Positions 44,994-54,217 of a DNA stretch of 64,000 nt are shown here, one piece after another. Below the pieces are notes generated by a model that saw only the letters and a program-made list of their open reading frames with translations, ran no database searches and was not told the origin of the DNA. Source of the DNA: Flavivirga aquimarina (GTDB taxonomy: Bacteria; Bacteroidota; Bacteroidia; Flavobacteriales; Flavobacteriaceae); assembly GCF_030540835.1 (NCBI RefSeq), contig NZ_JAUOEK010000068.1, forward strand, positions 38,448-102,447, written 5' to 3'. The first letter of the stretch is position 1. Each line of letters opens with the position of its first letter. The translations under genes and the position numbers were made by a program.

Positions 44994-45707
44994 TTATTTT
45001 TTTGGCTGTGCAGCTTGAGCTTGCAATATTTGTTTTTGTCGCAATAATTCAGTTTTTGTTATTTGAACTAAATTAAAGTTAGGAGCTGTTTTTAAAGTTT
45101 CGTCTAAAATATCAACTGCTGCATCAATATTTGCTTTTGTGTCCTTATTATAAAGGACTAACGCATTTAAGTACATAAACGCTGCTTTTAAAGATACTTC
45201 ATAGGGTGTTTGTGTCTCGTAAAAAGCTTTCTTCATATCATCTTTCGAATTTGCTAAACCGTAGGTAATATGTTTTTCTGCTTCTGCTATTTTTTGAGTT
45301 TGCAAATTAAGCTCTGCTAATTCGTAAGCAATTAAAGCGCTCGGTTTTCTTGTAAATATTTCATCAAAAAACTTAATGGCCAATTCTGGTTGTTTAACAG
45401 ATTTTAAAGACAATGCTTTTACTTCTATTGCAATATCAGAATCTGTAGCATTTTTTTCTATTCCTATTGTATTAAGAGCTTGCATATATTTCCCTTCGCT
45501 CATATACAAATAAGCTAAAGTATCTTTTCTTGCCTTAGATGGTGATAATAAATTTAAATGTGTCATCCCATTTATAATACCTTGAACATCTCCTTGGGCT
45601 TTCATTTGCTTATAATAAGCCTCATAATGTTTTATTAATTCTGAGTTACTTTGTGCGTTTAACATAAAGCTACTCGCTAATAAAATCAATCCAAATAATC
45701 TTTTCAT
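44994..45707 (-). CDS. Exported TPR-like protein
   Basis: The 237-residue protein has a signal peptide (MKRLFGLILLASSFMLNAQ) and helical TPR-type repeats (DTLAYLYMSEGKYMQALNTI; SALIAYELAELNLQTQKIAE; AAFMYLNALVLYNKDTKANI). It ends in a Gln/Ala-rich tail. It probably acts as a periplasmic interaction protein; the partner is unknown. It converges with the lipoprotein gene. Confidence 0.82.
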   Translation of the reverse strand: MKRLFGLILLASSFMLNAQSNSELIKHYEAYYKQMKAQGDVQGIINGMTHLNLLSPSKARKDTLAYLYMSEGKYMQALNTIGIEKNATDSDIAIEVKALSLKSVKQPELAIKFFDEIFTRKPSALIAYELAELNLQTQKIAEAEKHITYGLANSKDDMKKAFYETQTPYEVSLKAAFMYLNALVLYNKDTKANIDAAVDILDETLKTAPNFNLVQITKTELLRQKQILQAQAAQPKK

Positions 45708-45920
45708 TCCTCTTATATTTATTTTACGTGCTAAAACTATAAAAAATTAACATTTAAACTCTTAAAAGTATGCTAATTATTTTGTTTAAGTTAAATAATC
45801 TTCTTTCCAGAAATTATATGTCATCATATAATTTATTAAAACTTCCCTAAAATGAAATAGTCATTTTTTAGGAAAATTTAAAAATTATGCCTATATTTAA
45901 GATTACTAATTTGATTATTT

Positions 45921-46391
45921 ATGGGAATAAAAAGTTTTCTGGCTTCACGAAAAAAAACAAAAAAGGCTACGACATCCAACTCTTTAATTAAGGTTAGTGA
46001 TTATATGACCACAAATTTGATTACGTTTAAATCTAACCAAAGGATTGAACAAGTTATTGATGCTATAATAAAATATAGAATTTCTGGTGCACCTGTAATA
46101 AATGAAAAGAACGAATTAATAGGTGTTATATCTGAAGGTGATTGTATTAAGCAAATAAGTGAAAGCAGATATTATAATATGCCCATGAATAATGATACTG
46201 TTGAAAAACATATGGTAAAAAACGTTGAAACTATTGATGGCAATATGAATATCTTCGATGCCGCTAATAAGTTTCTAGAATCTAAGCGAAGACGTTTTCC
46301 TATTGTTGAAAACGGGAAACTAGTAGGACAAATAAGCCAAAAAGACATTCTTAAAGCGGCATTAAAACTAAAAGGTCAAAACTGGAAGTAG
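45921..46391 (+). CDS. CBS-domain pair protein
   Basis: The 156-residue protein consists of a basic N-terminus and two CBS domains (about 25-85 and 92-150). Its typical phrases are VSDYMTTNLITFKSNQRIEQ, ISGAPVINEKNELIGVISEG, and RRFPIVENGKLVGQISQKDI. Such pairs bind adenine nucleotides and act as energy sensors or regulatory subunits. No catalytic domain is attached. It converges with the zinc-ribbon gene with a 1-base gap. Confidence 0.92.
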   Translation: MGIKSFLASRKKTKKATTSNSLIKVSDYMTTNLITFKSNQRIEQVIDAIIKYRISGAPVINEKNELIGVISEGDCIKQISESRYYNMPMNNDTVEKHMVKNVETIDGNMNIFDAANKFLESKRRRFPIVENGKLVGQISQKDILKAALKLKGQNWK

Positions 46392-46392
46392 A

Positions 46393-46743
46393 TTAACTTT
46401 CACGCTTTACCAACGCATAATAATTGCCTTCTAAAGGTAAATATCCTTGATTGTATACAAAGTAATAAATAGTTCCTGCTTTAGTTGTATAAATACTTGT
46501 AAAATAATTGAAATCAAAACCAGCTTCTATTAATTTAGCGCGAGATGTTTTTGTTTTTTGTTCTGGATTTAATGTCTCTAAGATTCTATAGTTTTTACGC
46601 AATCTATTATTAGTATTCCGTATTAAGTTTTTACTGTCTTTATTTATTTTATTGTTGTAAGCGTTTCGGCATCCATCACTACAGAATTTTTTATCTATTC
46701 TACCAACTATGTTATCGCCACATTCTAAGCATTGTTTTTGCAT
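46393..46743 (-). CDS. Small zinc-ribbon protein
   Basis: The 116-residue cytoplasmic protein opens with a zinc-binding motif C5-x2-C8 ... C21-x3-C25 (CLECGDNIVGRIDKKFCSDG), followed by a basic helix and a beta-rich C-terminus (YYFVYNQGYLPLEGNYYAL). The pattern is widespread in Flavobacteriaceae as a conserved hypothetical protein. It probably binds nucleic acid; this is inference. It is downstream of nothing obvious, with the DinB gene 40 bases upstream in the same orientation. Confidence 0.82.
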   Translation of the reverse strand: MQKQCLECGDNIVGRIDKKFCSDGCRNAYNNKINKDSKNLIRNTNNRLRKNYRILETLNPEQKTKTSRAKLIEAGFDFNYFTSIYTTKAGTIYYFVYNQGYLPLEGNYYALVKRES

Positions 46744-46783
46744 AGCTATTTGTTTTCAATTTATATCGCCAAATATTTAGTCT

Positions 46784-47293
46784 TTACCAATTACCTGCAT
46801 ATCCCAAATCAAGGTTCGTTGTCTGTTTTAAATAATTATAACCATACCTTAAAATTTGTCTAATATGCAAATAGTCATGTGCCAACCAATTGGTTAAAAA
46901 TAGTTTTGCAGACAAATCCCCTAATTCTGGATGCTTTAACGTACTGTTCCAATTAGCATGTATCTGACTTTTTAACCATATCACAGATTTACTACGTTCT
47001 TCTAAAAAAGCTTGAAGGGTTTCGTTATAATTTTTTGAAATGTAATCTCGTTCCTTAACCCAACCTTGAGGATTAATCGGGGTTAAATCTTTAAAAGGGT
47101 TTTCAAGTGCATGCTTTACACGAGCCTTAAAGTCTTCCCGTTCTTCATCAAATAAGTGACATACTATTTCTAACAAATTCCATTTTTCCGGTTCAGGTCG
47201 CCATAAAAACTCTTCTTCTTTTTTAGACGACAAAAGATTTTCAAATACTTGTTTATTCTGTTGTAATTGGTTTATAATGTCTTTAATTATCAT
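46784..47293 (-). CDS. DinB family protein
   Basis: The 169-residue protein has the DinB-2 four-helix pattern: FLWRPEPEKWNLLEIVCHLF with the first His ligand, and the C-terminal DYLHIRQILRYGYNYL with the second His pair (HDYLH). It is a second, clearly different DinB protein from the one at 32347. Substrate is unknown. Confidence 0.9.
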   Translation of the reverse strand: MIIKDIINQLQQNKQVFENLLSSKKEEEFLWRPEPEKWNLLEIVCHLFDEEREDFKARVKHALENPFKDLTPINPQGWVKERDYISKNYNETLQAFLEERSKSVIWLKSQIHANWNSTLKHPELGDLSAKLFLTNWLAHDYLHIRQILRYGYNYLKQTTNLDLGYAGNW

Positions 47294-47631
47294 AGGCTAG
47301 ATGATTATTCTTACAATATTAAAAACTAATATAGCATATTGCATCTAAATGTTAGTTAATTAACAATTATAAATTTAAAAAAATGATATTGAACTCATTT
47401 TTTTATGGATTGCGGATTATATTGTCCGGTAACCACAACCTCATCCAAACTATTAACTTTTACTAAATCTTGTTTTATTTTTTATAAAAATATCAAGCAA
47501 GAAAAAAAAATGTAAAAAAAAGCAGAAAAACCTTTTATTTAGAATCATTCTTAATTAAATTTGTTGTGAATAAATTTTATTTTAATTAAGTCTAAATAAA
47601 TTTTGTTCTTTAAATAAAGAAAACATTAAAA
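47294..47631 (+). promoter_or_regulatory. Upstream region of the iron operon with a Fur-box-like dyad
   Basis: 338 bases without a gene. At 47538-47554 the sequence TTTAGAATCATTCTTAA contains the perfect dyad AGAAT-C-ATTCT with further matching flanks. This fits Fur boxes (AATCATT core). It lies about 80 bases before the DUF6607 start. Binding is inferred. Confidence 0.55.
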
Positions 47632-48537
47632 ATGAGACTATTATATATTTTAACAGTGTTTGTTTTAACATTTTCAATACATGGAAACGCCCAAAACAAG
47701 AAAAAACAAGATACTGAAGCCATTAAGAAAATGTGTGGATGTTATGAAGTAACCTTCAATTTTACCGAGACTTTTAACTACAGTAAAGATTCTCTTTATA
47801 AGCCATCCGAAACAAAAATTGCTAAGGGTTTGGAATGGGCAGAGCTAGTAGAGAACGATAAAAATAAAATTTCCATTCAGCATTTACTTCAAGTGGGAGA
47901 CCCATCTAAACCACATATAGTAAAACATTGGCGTCAAGATTGGCTGTATCAAAATACAGATTTCTACATGTTTAATGGTGATAATACCTGGAATTTTGTG
48001 ACTAAACCAAAAGCCGAAGTTAAAGGGCAATGGACCCAAAAAGTATATCAAGTGGATGACAGTCCCCGCTATGAAGGTTCTGCTACTTGGGTACATGTAG
48101 ATGGAAAAAGTTATTGGGAAAACACAACTGATGCACCACTTCCCAGAAGAGAATATACCAAACGTAGCGATTACAATATAACGGTTAGAGGTAACAGACA
48201 TGAAATTACTGAATATGGTTGGTTACATGACCAAGATAATGCAAAAGTGATTCGTGAAAATGGAAAAGAGGATATGCTTTTAGCAAAAGAAAAAGGCTAT
48301 AACACTTATGTTAAAGTTGATGATAGCAGATGTCAAGCTGCTAATGATTGGTGGGTTGAAAACCAAAAGAAATGGGCTTTAGTTCGAAGCAAATGGTCTA
48401 ATGTTTATGGTAGAAATCAAAACTTGTCTCTTGAATCTAAGGTTGAAAATAAACCTCTTTATAAACATCTATTTGCAGATGACTTAACTCAAACAGATGA
48501 TATCAATAAAACCATAGAATCTTTTGTTAAAAAATAA
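47632..48537 (+). CDS. DUF6607 family exported protein
   Basis: The 301-residue protein has a signal peptide (to about 20, HGNAQ) and DUF6607 hallmarks: MCGCYEVTFNFTETFNYSKD, KHWRQDWLYQN, ATWVHVDGKSYWENT and PLPRREYTKRSDYN. The family is Bacteroidota-typical and often lies beside PepSY and TonB-receptor genes in iron-limitation operons, from general knowledge. It is the first gene of a five- or six-gene run and follows a Fur-box-like dyad. The biochemical role is unknown. Confidence 0.88.
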   Translation: MRLLYILTVFVLTFSIHGNAQNKKKQDTEAIKKMCGCYEVTFNFTETFNYSKDSLYKPSETKIAKGLEWAELVENDKNKISIQHLLQVGDPSKPHIVKHWRQDWLYQNTDFYMFNGDNTWNFVTKPKAEVKGQWTQKVYQVDDSPRYEGSATWVHVDGKSYWENTTDAPLPRREYTKRSDYNITVRGNRHEITEYGWLHDQDNAKVIRENGKEDMLLAKEKGYNTYVKVDDSRCQAANDWWVENQKKWALVRSKWSNVYGRNQNLSLESKVENKPLYKHLFADDLTQTDDINKTIESFVKK

Positions 48538-48541
48538 CACT

Positions 48542-50029
48542 GTGAATAGATATATAAAAAAAATTACATTTTTCATTTTAATTATAGCGGTAAACTCATT
48601 CGGCCAAAACACTAATGTCTTATTGGACAGAACTTTCTGGAAAACAAGCCCATCTATAGAAATAATAGATCAAAAAATAGCTGAAGGCCATGATGAAACA
48701 GTATTAAACTCATATGGGTTTGATGCTGTTGTATATGCTATTCTTGAGAAAGCACCCAATGCGACTATTAAATATTTGCTTTCTAAAAAAGGTAACGATG
48801 TCAATAAATTAACACACGATAAACGTACCTATGTTTTTTGGGCAGCCTATAAGAACAATCTGGAACTAATGCGATACTTAATAGCCCAAGGTGCCAGAAT
48901 GGGCCTAAAAGATTCTCATAACTTTTCTGTTCTAACATTTGCAGCAGTAGCAGGTATCACCAATCTTGATATTTATGATTTGTGTATTGAAAATGGTATC
49001 GATATAAAAAGTGATCTAGACGAACATGGAGCCAATGCTTTATTATTATTAATGCCTCATCTTAAAGATTTTAAACTCGTTAATTATTTTACAAAAAAAG
49101 GATTACATATAGATAGTAAAGACAATAACGGCAATGGTGTTTTTAATTATGTTGCTAAAGCCGGAAATAAAGTAATGCTTGAAAAACTAATTAAAAAAGG
49201 TATTTCCCATACACCAAATGATAATGGGGGCAATGCCATGTTGCTAGCTACCCAAGGCTCAAGAAGAGGGTATAATACACTAGCGTTTTTTAATTATTTG
49301 GAAACCTTAGGAATTGATGCAAATATTATAAATAAAGAAGGTATTACGCCACTTCATAATTTGGCTTATGGAAATAAAGACTTAAAAACATTTGATTATT
49401 TTTTAAGTAAAGGAGTCAATGCAAATCAAGTTGATAACGAAGGGAATACAGCACTTATCAATGCATCTGGCAGAAACTCATTAGAAGTTATAACAAAACT
49501 TACTCTTAACACAAAACACATTAATCATGTTAATAATAATGGACAGTCGGCTTTAACAAAAGCAGTGAACAACAGCCCCTCTGTTCTCAAATTTTTAATT
49601 AAAAAAGGTGCAGATGTCCATGTCATCGATAAAAAAGGAAATAATCTTCTCTACTATTTGGTTCAATCTTTTAGTACAGAAAAGCAAGAAGCATTCAATC
49701 AAAAACTAGAAATACTATCTAATAATGGACTTGATGTTAAATCGATTCAAAAGGATGGTAATACTTTATTTCATTTAGCAGTAGATTCCGATAATTTAGA
49801 GTTATTAAAACAAGCAAACTCGTTAGGTATTCAAGTAAATAATAAAAATAAAAATGGTTTAACAGCTTTGCATTTATGTGCTATGAAAGCTAAGGACACC
49901 AATAGTTTAAAATACTTACTGTCTATTGGAGCGAATAAAAATATTAAAACCGACTTCGAGGAATCTGTTTATGATCTAGCTAGAGAAAATGAATTATTAA
50001 ATAAAAACAATATCAATTTTCTAAAATAA
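48542..50029 (+). CDS. Exported ankyrin-repeat protein
   Basis: Starting at the GTG at 48542, the protein has a signal peptide (YIKKITFFILIIAVNSFGQ) and about 495 residues. A TTG at 48524 would add six residues in front of the signal and is less likely. About a dozen ankyrin units follow (for example GVNANQVDNEGNTALINASG and GLTALHLCAMKAKDTNSLKY). It acts as a periplasmic protein-binding scaffold, partner unknown. It follows the DUF6607 gene by 4 bases and precedes DUF2271 by 4. Confidence 0.9.
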   Translation: MNRYIKKITFFILIIAVNSFGQNTNVLLDRTFWKTSPSIEIIDQKIAEGHDETVLNSYGFDAVVYAILEKAPNATIKYLLSKKGNDVNKLTHDKRTYVFWAAYKNNLELMRYLIAQGARMGLKDSHNFSVLTFAAVAGITNLDIYDLCIENGIDIKSDLDEHGANALLLLMPHLKDFKLVNYFTKKGLHIDSKDNNGNGVFNYVAKAGNKVMLEKLIKKGISHTPNDNGGNAMLLATQGSRRGYNTLAFFNYLETLGIDANIINKEGITPLHNLAYGNKDLKTFDYFLSKGVNANQVDNEGNTALINASGRNSLEVITKLTLNTKHINHVNNNGQSALTKAVNNSPSVLKFLIKKGADVHVIDKKGNNLLYYLVQSFSTEKQEAFNQKLEILSNNGLDVKSIQKDGNTLFHLAVDSDNLELLKQANSLGIQVNNKNKNGLTALHLCAMKAKDTNSLKYLLSIGANKNIKTDFEESVYDLARENELLNKNNINFLK

Positions 50030-50033
50030 TATT

Positions 50034-50528
50034 ATGAAACATACATTAGTTTTTAAAACACTTCCAATACTTGTAATAACCTTATTTGTTTTCTTCGGGT
50101 TTAAAAATAAAGTAAATACAACGTCTTATAAATGTATGATTCAAATGACCAATTATACAGGGGAAGGTGCTTACATCGCCATTTCACTTCTTAACCCGGA
50201 CGGAACATACGAAAAAACCTTATATATACAGGGAGACGATGACGAATGGTATTCGGACATAACTGAATGGTGGAAATTTCATGGAAAAATCCGTGCAGAT
50301 ATAGATGCGATTACCGGGGCAACCATAAGTGGTGGTGGACGCACCATAAGTGTTATCCAAATAGATGATGATAAAATAGACGTTGGTTACAAAATCCGTT
50401 TTGAATCGGCTGTCGAAGACCAAGAATATTACAAAGATGATGTCGAGTTCGAACTTACTTCAGAATCTGTAAAAAGTAAAGTAGATGGAAATGGTTTTAT
50501 ACGTTACGTTCGTATTATCCCCCAATAA
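50034..50528 (+). CDS. DUF2271 family exported protein
   Basis: The 164-residue protein has an N-terminal signal or anchor helix (TLPILVITLFVFFGF) and the DUF2271 domain: a first strand MIQMTNYTGEGAYIAISLLN, then EKTLYIQGDDDEWYSDITEW and the family motif DAITGATISGGG. The domain is a predicted periplasmic beta-sandwich found next to PepSY proteins. It is in the middle of the iron-type operon. Confidence 0.9.
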   Translation: MKHTLVFKTLPILVITLFVFFGFKNKVNTTSYKCMIQMTNYTGEGAYIAISLLNPDGTYEKTLYIQGDDDEWYSDITEWWKFHGKIRADIDAITGATISGGGRTISVIQIDDDKIDVGYKIRFESAVEDQEYYKDDVEFELTSESVKSKVDGNGFIRYVRIIPQ

Positions 50529-50540
50529 TATGGAGATATT

Positions 50541-52724
50541 ATGACTATTTCTATATGGAGATATAGCCACTTAACATTGGCTATATCTTCTTCCATCTTT
50601 ATCCTATTAGCAACTTTAACTGGTATTGTTTTAGCTTTTGAACCTGTTTCAAATCAACTAAAACCTTATGCGGTTAAAAATGCTGATACGTTCTCACTTT
50701 CTAAAACTATTGAAAATTTGAAGAGTGAATATGATGACATTATAAGTATAGAAATGGATAAAAACGATTTTGTAATCGCAACTGTATTTACTAATGAAGG
50801 GAAAAACGAAACCTTTTATATAAACCCTTTCACTGCTAAAAAAATAGGCAACCTTATTGAAAAAGCTCCCATTTTTAAGTTTGCTACAAACCTACATAGA
50901 TCGTTATTTTTAAAATCCACAGGAAGAGCCATCATTGGTTTTATTTCTTTTTTACTGTTATTAATGGCAATTACAGGTGTGCTTTTAATTATAAAACGGC
51001 AGGGAGGCAAAAAGCATTTCTTTTCAAAGATTATTAAAGAAGGAAGCAATCAGTATTATCATATCATCATTGGTAGGTATGCTTTAATTCCTCTTATCAT
51101 CATCACCATTTCTGGAGTTTATTTATCCTTAGAAAAATTTTCATTATTGCCTTCAGATAAAAACGTCCATATTTCAAACAAAGAGATTTCAACTGAAGCT
51201 TCGAAATTGAATATGACAGATTTTGACCTTTTTAAATCCATCACTTTAAACGATATAGAGTGTGTTGAATTTCCTTTTTCTAATGATGTTGAGGATTACT
51301 TTGTTTTAAAACTAAAAGACAAAGAATTGTATGTAAACCAATATAACGGGGAGGTTATAAGTCAAAAGAAGGATGGTTTTGTTACTTTGGCTTCTAGTTA
51401 TAGTATGATATTGCACACTGGGCAAGGCACAATAATATGGGCTATTGTTTTACTACTAACATGTTTTTCGATCTTGTTTTTTATGTTTTCGGGATTTTCT
51501 ATGACCTTTGATCGTAGAAAGAATCGCATTAAAATTAAAAATAAGTTTAGTAAAGACGCTGCTGAATATATTATTCTGGTTGGCTCGGAAACAGGCAGTA
51601 CTTTTGGGTTTGCTAAAGTCTTATATAATGCTTTAATTGCTCAAGGCAAGTCGGTTTTTGTTTCAGAATTAAACACCTATTCCAGTTATAAAAAAGCAGC
51701 ACATTTGGTGGTGTTTACTTCTACTTATGGTGATGGTGAAGCCCCTGCTAATGCACGGTATTTTGAAAAATTAGTTCGTACTATTCCTCAAAAAAACAAG
51801 CTCCAATATTCGGTTGTTGGTTTTGGCTCTTTAAATTATAAAAGCTTTTGTAAATACGCTATTATCGTTGATGCTTTATTACAATCCCATCAAAAGTTTA
51901 TTCCAAATTTATCACTTCGTAAAATAAATAATCAATCTTTTATAGCTTTTAAAAATTGGGTTGATTTTTGGAGTAAAAGCAAAGGTTTAAATCTGGAAAT
52001 TGAAAAGCCCGAAAAGATATCTCATTCTAAACTATTTAAAGTAATAAATAAGTCTAAAATCAATTCAGACCATTCTTTTTTAATTGAATTAGAACCTACT
52101 CAAAAAACACATTTTGCCTCAGGCGACCTACTTAGTATTTATCCGAAAAATACTCACACAGAACGTTTGTATTCTATCGGAAAAATAGGTAATAATGTGT
52201 TACTAAGTATAAAAAAACATGAATTCGGAATATGCTCAAACTACCTTAATCAACTAAAAGAAAACGATATGTTATTTGCAGATATAAAACAAAATAAGGC
52301 CTTTCATTTTCCTACTTCGGCAAAAGAAGTGGTTATGATATCTAACGGAACAGGAATTGCTCCTTTTCTGGGAATGATTAATAATGAAAACCATAATCAC
52401 ATAAAAACCTACCTATTTTGGGGTGGACGGACTAAAGAATCTTATCAAATGTATTCTAAGCACATTGATAAAGCATTTTACAACAAAAAATTATCGGGTA
52501 TTTATTTGAGTTTTTCGAATGAGGAAAACCAAAAAAAATATGTTCAAAATGCTTTAGCAGAAAACGAAGAGCTTATTTCTCGTGTTCTAAAAAACAAAGG
52601 TGTAATTATGATTTGTGGTTCTATTACCATGCGAAATGGTGTTTTGGAAACACTAGAAAACATTTCGTCCTCAAAATTAAATATCCCTTTAAATATGAAC
52701 CAAATAAAAACAGATTGCTACTAA
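50541..52724 (+). CDS. PepSY membrane protein fused to flavodoxin/NADPH reductase domains
   Basis: The 727-residue protein has an N-terminal PepSY-associated membrane part (helices near 12-32, 130-150, 180-195 and 298-325; the His in FATNLHRSLF and LHTGQG are typical heme or metal ligands). A flavodoxin-like domain follows (from about 345; LVGSETGSTFGFAKVLY, TSTYGDGEAPANARYFEKL), then an FAD/NAD-binding reductase domain (ERLYSIGKIG, SNGTGIAPFLGMI, MICGSITMRNGVLETLE). It resembles a sulfite-reductase-type flavoprotein joined to a membrane electron carrier. The probable role is transfer of NADPH electrons to reduce periplasmic ferric chelates. Confidence 0.9.
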   Translation: MTISIWRYSHLTLAISSSIFILLATLTGIVLAFEPVSNQLKPYAVKNADTFSLSKTIENLKSEYDDIISIEMDKNDFVIATVFTNEGKNETFYINPFTAKKIGNLIEKAPIFKFATNLHRSLFLKSTGRAIIGFISFLLLLMAITGVLLIIKRQGGKKHFFSKIIKEGSNQYYHIIIGRYALIPLIIITISGVYLSLEKFSLLPSDKNVHISNKEISTEASKLNMTDFDLFKSITLNDIECVEFPFSNDVEDYFVLKLKDKELYVNQYNGEVISQKKDGFVTLASSYSMILHTGQGTIIWAIVLLLTCFSILFFMFSGFSMTFDRRKNRIKIKNKFSKDAAEYIILVGSETGSTFGFAKVLYNALIAQGKSVFVSELNTYSSYKKAAHLVVFTSTYGDGEAPANARYFEKLVRTIPQKNKLQYSVVGFGSLNYKSFCKYAIIVDALLQSHQKFIPNLSLRKINNQSFIAFKNWVDFWSKSKGLNLEIEKPEKISHSKLFKVINKSKINSDHSFLIELEPTQKTHFASGDLLSIYPKNTHTERLYSIGKIGNNVLLSIKKHEFGICSNYLNQLKENDMLFADIKQNKAFHFPTSAKEVVMISNGTGIAPFLGMINNENHNHIKTYLFWGGRTKESYQMYSKHIDKAFYNKKLSGIYLSFSNEENQKKYVQNALAENEELISRVLKNKGVIMICGSITMRNGVLETLENISSSKLNIPLNMNQIKTDCY

Positions 52725-52751
52725 ACATTATTCTCCTTAAAATTTTATTCT

Positions 52752-53108
52752 ATGTGTAATACTATTAAAACTATATCGAAGGTGAAAAGCGGCGAACTGT
52801 CTATATGCTTACAATGTAACATATACCGTCTTGAATTCAATAATATTTACCTGGAATTTGAACAAAAAGAGTTTGAACAATTTAAAACATATATCCTTGA
52901 TCTTGAAATGGGTTATTGGGAACAAAGATATGCTTCAACCAAATTAAAAAGGAAAATCCCAATTCCTTCAATGCAACATAATCTTGTTTTAATGTTTAAA
53001 CAAGAAGAAATAAATGAATTAAAAACATTGGTGTTAAATATATCTGATGACATTTATACAACATTGCTAAACATAAAAGATATTGATTATACTTTAATTT
53101 TAAACTGA
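52752..53108 (+). CDS. DUF6686 family small protein
   Basis: The 118-residue cytoplasmic protein has a short Cys pair (SICLQCNIYRLEFNNIYLEF) and the block KRKIPIPSMQHNLVLMF characteristic of DUF6686. These proteins accompany iron operons in Flavobacteriaceae; function is unknown. It follows the PepSY reductase gene by 27 bases and precedes a paralogue by 5. Confidence 0.8.
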   Translation: MCNTIKTISKVKSGELSICLQCNIYRLEFNNIYLEFEQKEFEQFKTYILDLEMGYWEQRYASTKLKRKIPIPSMQHNLVLMFKQEEINELKTLVLNISDDIYTTLLNIKDIDYTLILN

Positions 53109-53113
53109 TCACT

Positions 53114-53479
53114 ATGGAGGATATAAACACCATTTATCACAATGATTTTGGAATCGCTTTTCAATGGAAAAGGTGTGCCGCAAAAGATTTTAATAAAGTT
53201 CAATTGGTGTTTAAAAATACAGGGCTATTCCTTAATCAAGAGGAACTTTTGCTGTTTTTTAAAAATATTAAACAAGCCTTAAATAGAATGCATTTATATA
53301 ATGATTGTCCCGAAAACAAAACGTATGAGTTATTTTTGTTGGAAGCTCCTAATCCTCAAATAAGTTTTGCAATGTGTTATCATGAATTACATGGAATACA
53401 CGATTTAGTTAAAAGAACTATATTTCAGTTAGGGTTAGATACACTTTTAGCTAAGCAAAAGGTTCGTTATAATTATTAG
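53114..53479 (+). CDS. DUF6686-like small protein, paralogue of the preceding gene
   Basis: The 121-residue protein shows the same layout as its upstream neighbour: an early beta strand region (FGIAFQWKRCAAKDFNKVQL), then LNQEELLLFFKNIKQAL and a C-terminal helix. Identity is low. It is the last gene of the putative iron operon. Confidence 0.7.
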   Translation: MEDINTIYHNDFGIAFQWKRCAAKDFNKVQLVFKNTGLFLNQEELLLFFKNIKQALNRMHLYNDCPENKTYELFLLEAPNPQISFAMCYHELHGIHDLVKRTIFQLGLDTLLAKQKVRYNY

Positions 53480-53506
53480 TTTTCATATTTATTATTTTCA
53501 AGAAGG

Positions 53507-53785
53507 CTATTCGTTTTTTAACCATTCTGATAGTCCGTCAAGTTCTGTATTGGGATAACTAATTAAAAGCAACTTACAGAGCCAATACATCGTACTTTGC
53601 ATCTGCTCATTTTTATAGTGTCTTTTTTCCAGTTGGGTCAACAACAATATACCATCAAGTAACGATTCCTGCATATAGGCAAGTTCGTTTAAATCGATAA
53701 TGGGTAGCTTTATATAACTTTTTTTAGTTTCGGGGTCTGATTGCAGGGTATTACCATACCTTGTTTTAAATTCTTCTGATTTCAT
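53507..53785 (-). CDS. Hypothetical 92-residue protein
   Basis: No family is recognised. The protein is helical and without signal or membrane segments (IIDLNELAYMQESLLDGILL; MYWLCKLLLISYPNTELDGL). Its start codon overlaps the stop of a 33-codon ORF in an ATGA arrangement, which supports both as real. It is divergent from the HTH gene at 53983 across a palindrome. Confidence 0.6.
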   Translation of the reverse strand: MKSEEFKTRYGNTLQSDPETKKSYIKLPIIDLNELAYMQESLLDGILLLTQLEKRHYKNEQMQSTMYWLCKLLLISYPNTELDGLSEWLKNE

Positions 53786-53883
53786 ATGTTAAAGTTTTTT
53801 AAGGATTTAATTAAACCTGCCTTAGCCTTCCTTGTTAGAAGCCCACCACCTTTTTTATAAAGGTCTATAAGATATTCTTTCAT
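53782..53883 (-). CDS. Very small ORF coupled to the 92-residue gene
   Basis: The ATG at 53883-53881 encodes 33 residues: a start MKEYLIDLYKKGGGLLTRKA, a basic and amphipathic middle, and an end LKNFNI. Its TGA overlaps the next ATG (ATGA), a typical translational coupling. The encoding of KKGGG (AAAAAAGGTGGTGGG) resembles AAAAAGGTGGTGGG segments in the tRNA-Ala flanks at 56741 and 61441. Function is unknown. Confidence 0.5.
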   Translation of the reverse strand: MKEYLIDLYKKGGGLLTRKAKAGLIKSLKNFNI

Positions 53884-53930
53884 GGTAAAAATTTGATTTG
53901 TGGATTCAAATATAGGAAAAATCAATGTTT

Positions 53931-53948
53931 TGCGGAAAAATTTCCGCA
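53931..53948. promoter_or_regulatory. Palindromic operator candidate between divergent genes
   Basis: TGCGGAAAAATTTCCGCA is a perfect 18-bp palindrome. It lies between the divergent 33-codon ORF and the HTH gene, 35 bases before the latter, and closely matches the palindrome upstream of the XRE gene at 40682. Confidence 0.6.
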
Positions 53949-53982
53949 TTATTTTTTAAGACAAGCCATTACTTTGTTTATT

Positions 53983-54204
53983 ATGGTTAGTTTAAAGAAA
54001 AAAATCTGTAATTATATTGCTAAAGAATGGATTAGTAAATCCAAATCTAACCGACAATTTGCTGATGACCATGGCATAGATGAAAAAGTAGTTAGAAGAA
54101 TTTTAAAACCAGAAGGAAGTGGAATTTCATTAACTACATTAGAAAGAATATGCGAGGCTCGTGAAATTAAAATATCAGAACTTTTTCAAATGATTGGAGA
54201 ATAA
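53983..54204 (+). CDS. Small helix-turn-helix (XRE-like) regulator
   Basis: Counting from the ATG at 53983, the protein has 73 residues and is one HTH domain: KSNRQFADDHGIDEKVVRRI, SGISLTTLERICEAREIKIS. A longer frame from 53893 would run through the palindrome and is rejected. It is probably autoregulated through the palindrome at 53931. A DUF4253 gene follows 13 bases downstream. Confidence 0.82.
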   Translation: MVSLKKKICNYIAKEWISKSKSNRQFADDHGIDEKVVRRILKPEGSGISLTTLERICEAREIKISELFQMIGE

Positions 54205-54217
54205 CTTATAACATCCA

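Noticed and set aside
53893..53982. N-terminal extension of the HTH gene
   Set aside because: The extension would be translated through the palindrome at 53931-53948 and from a non-ATG codon; the ATG at 53983 gives a normal HTH protein.
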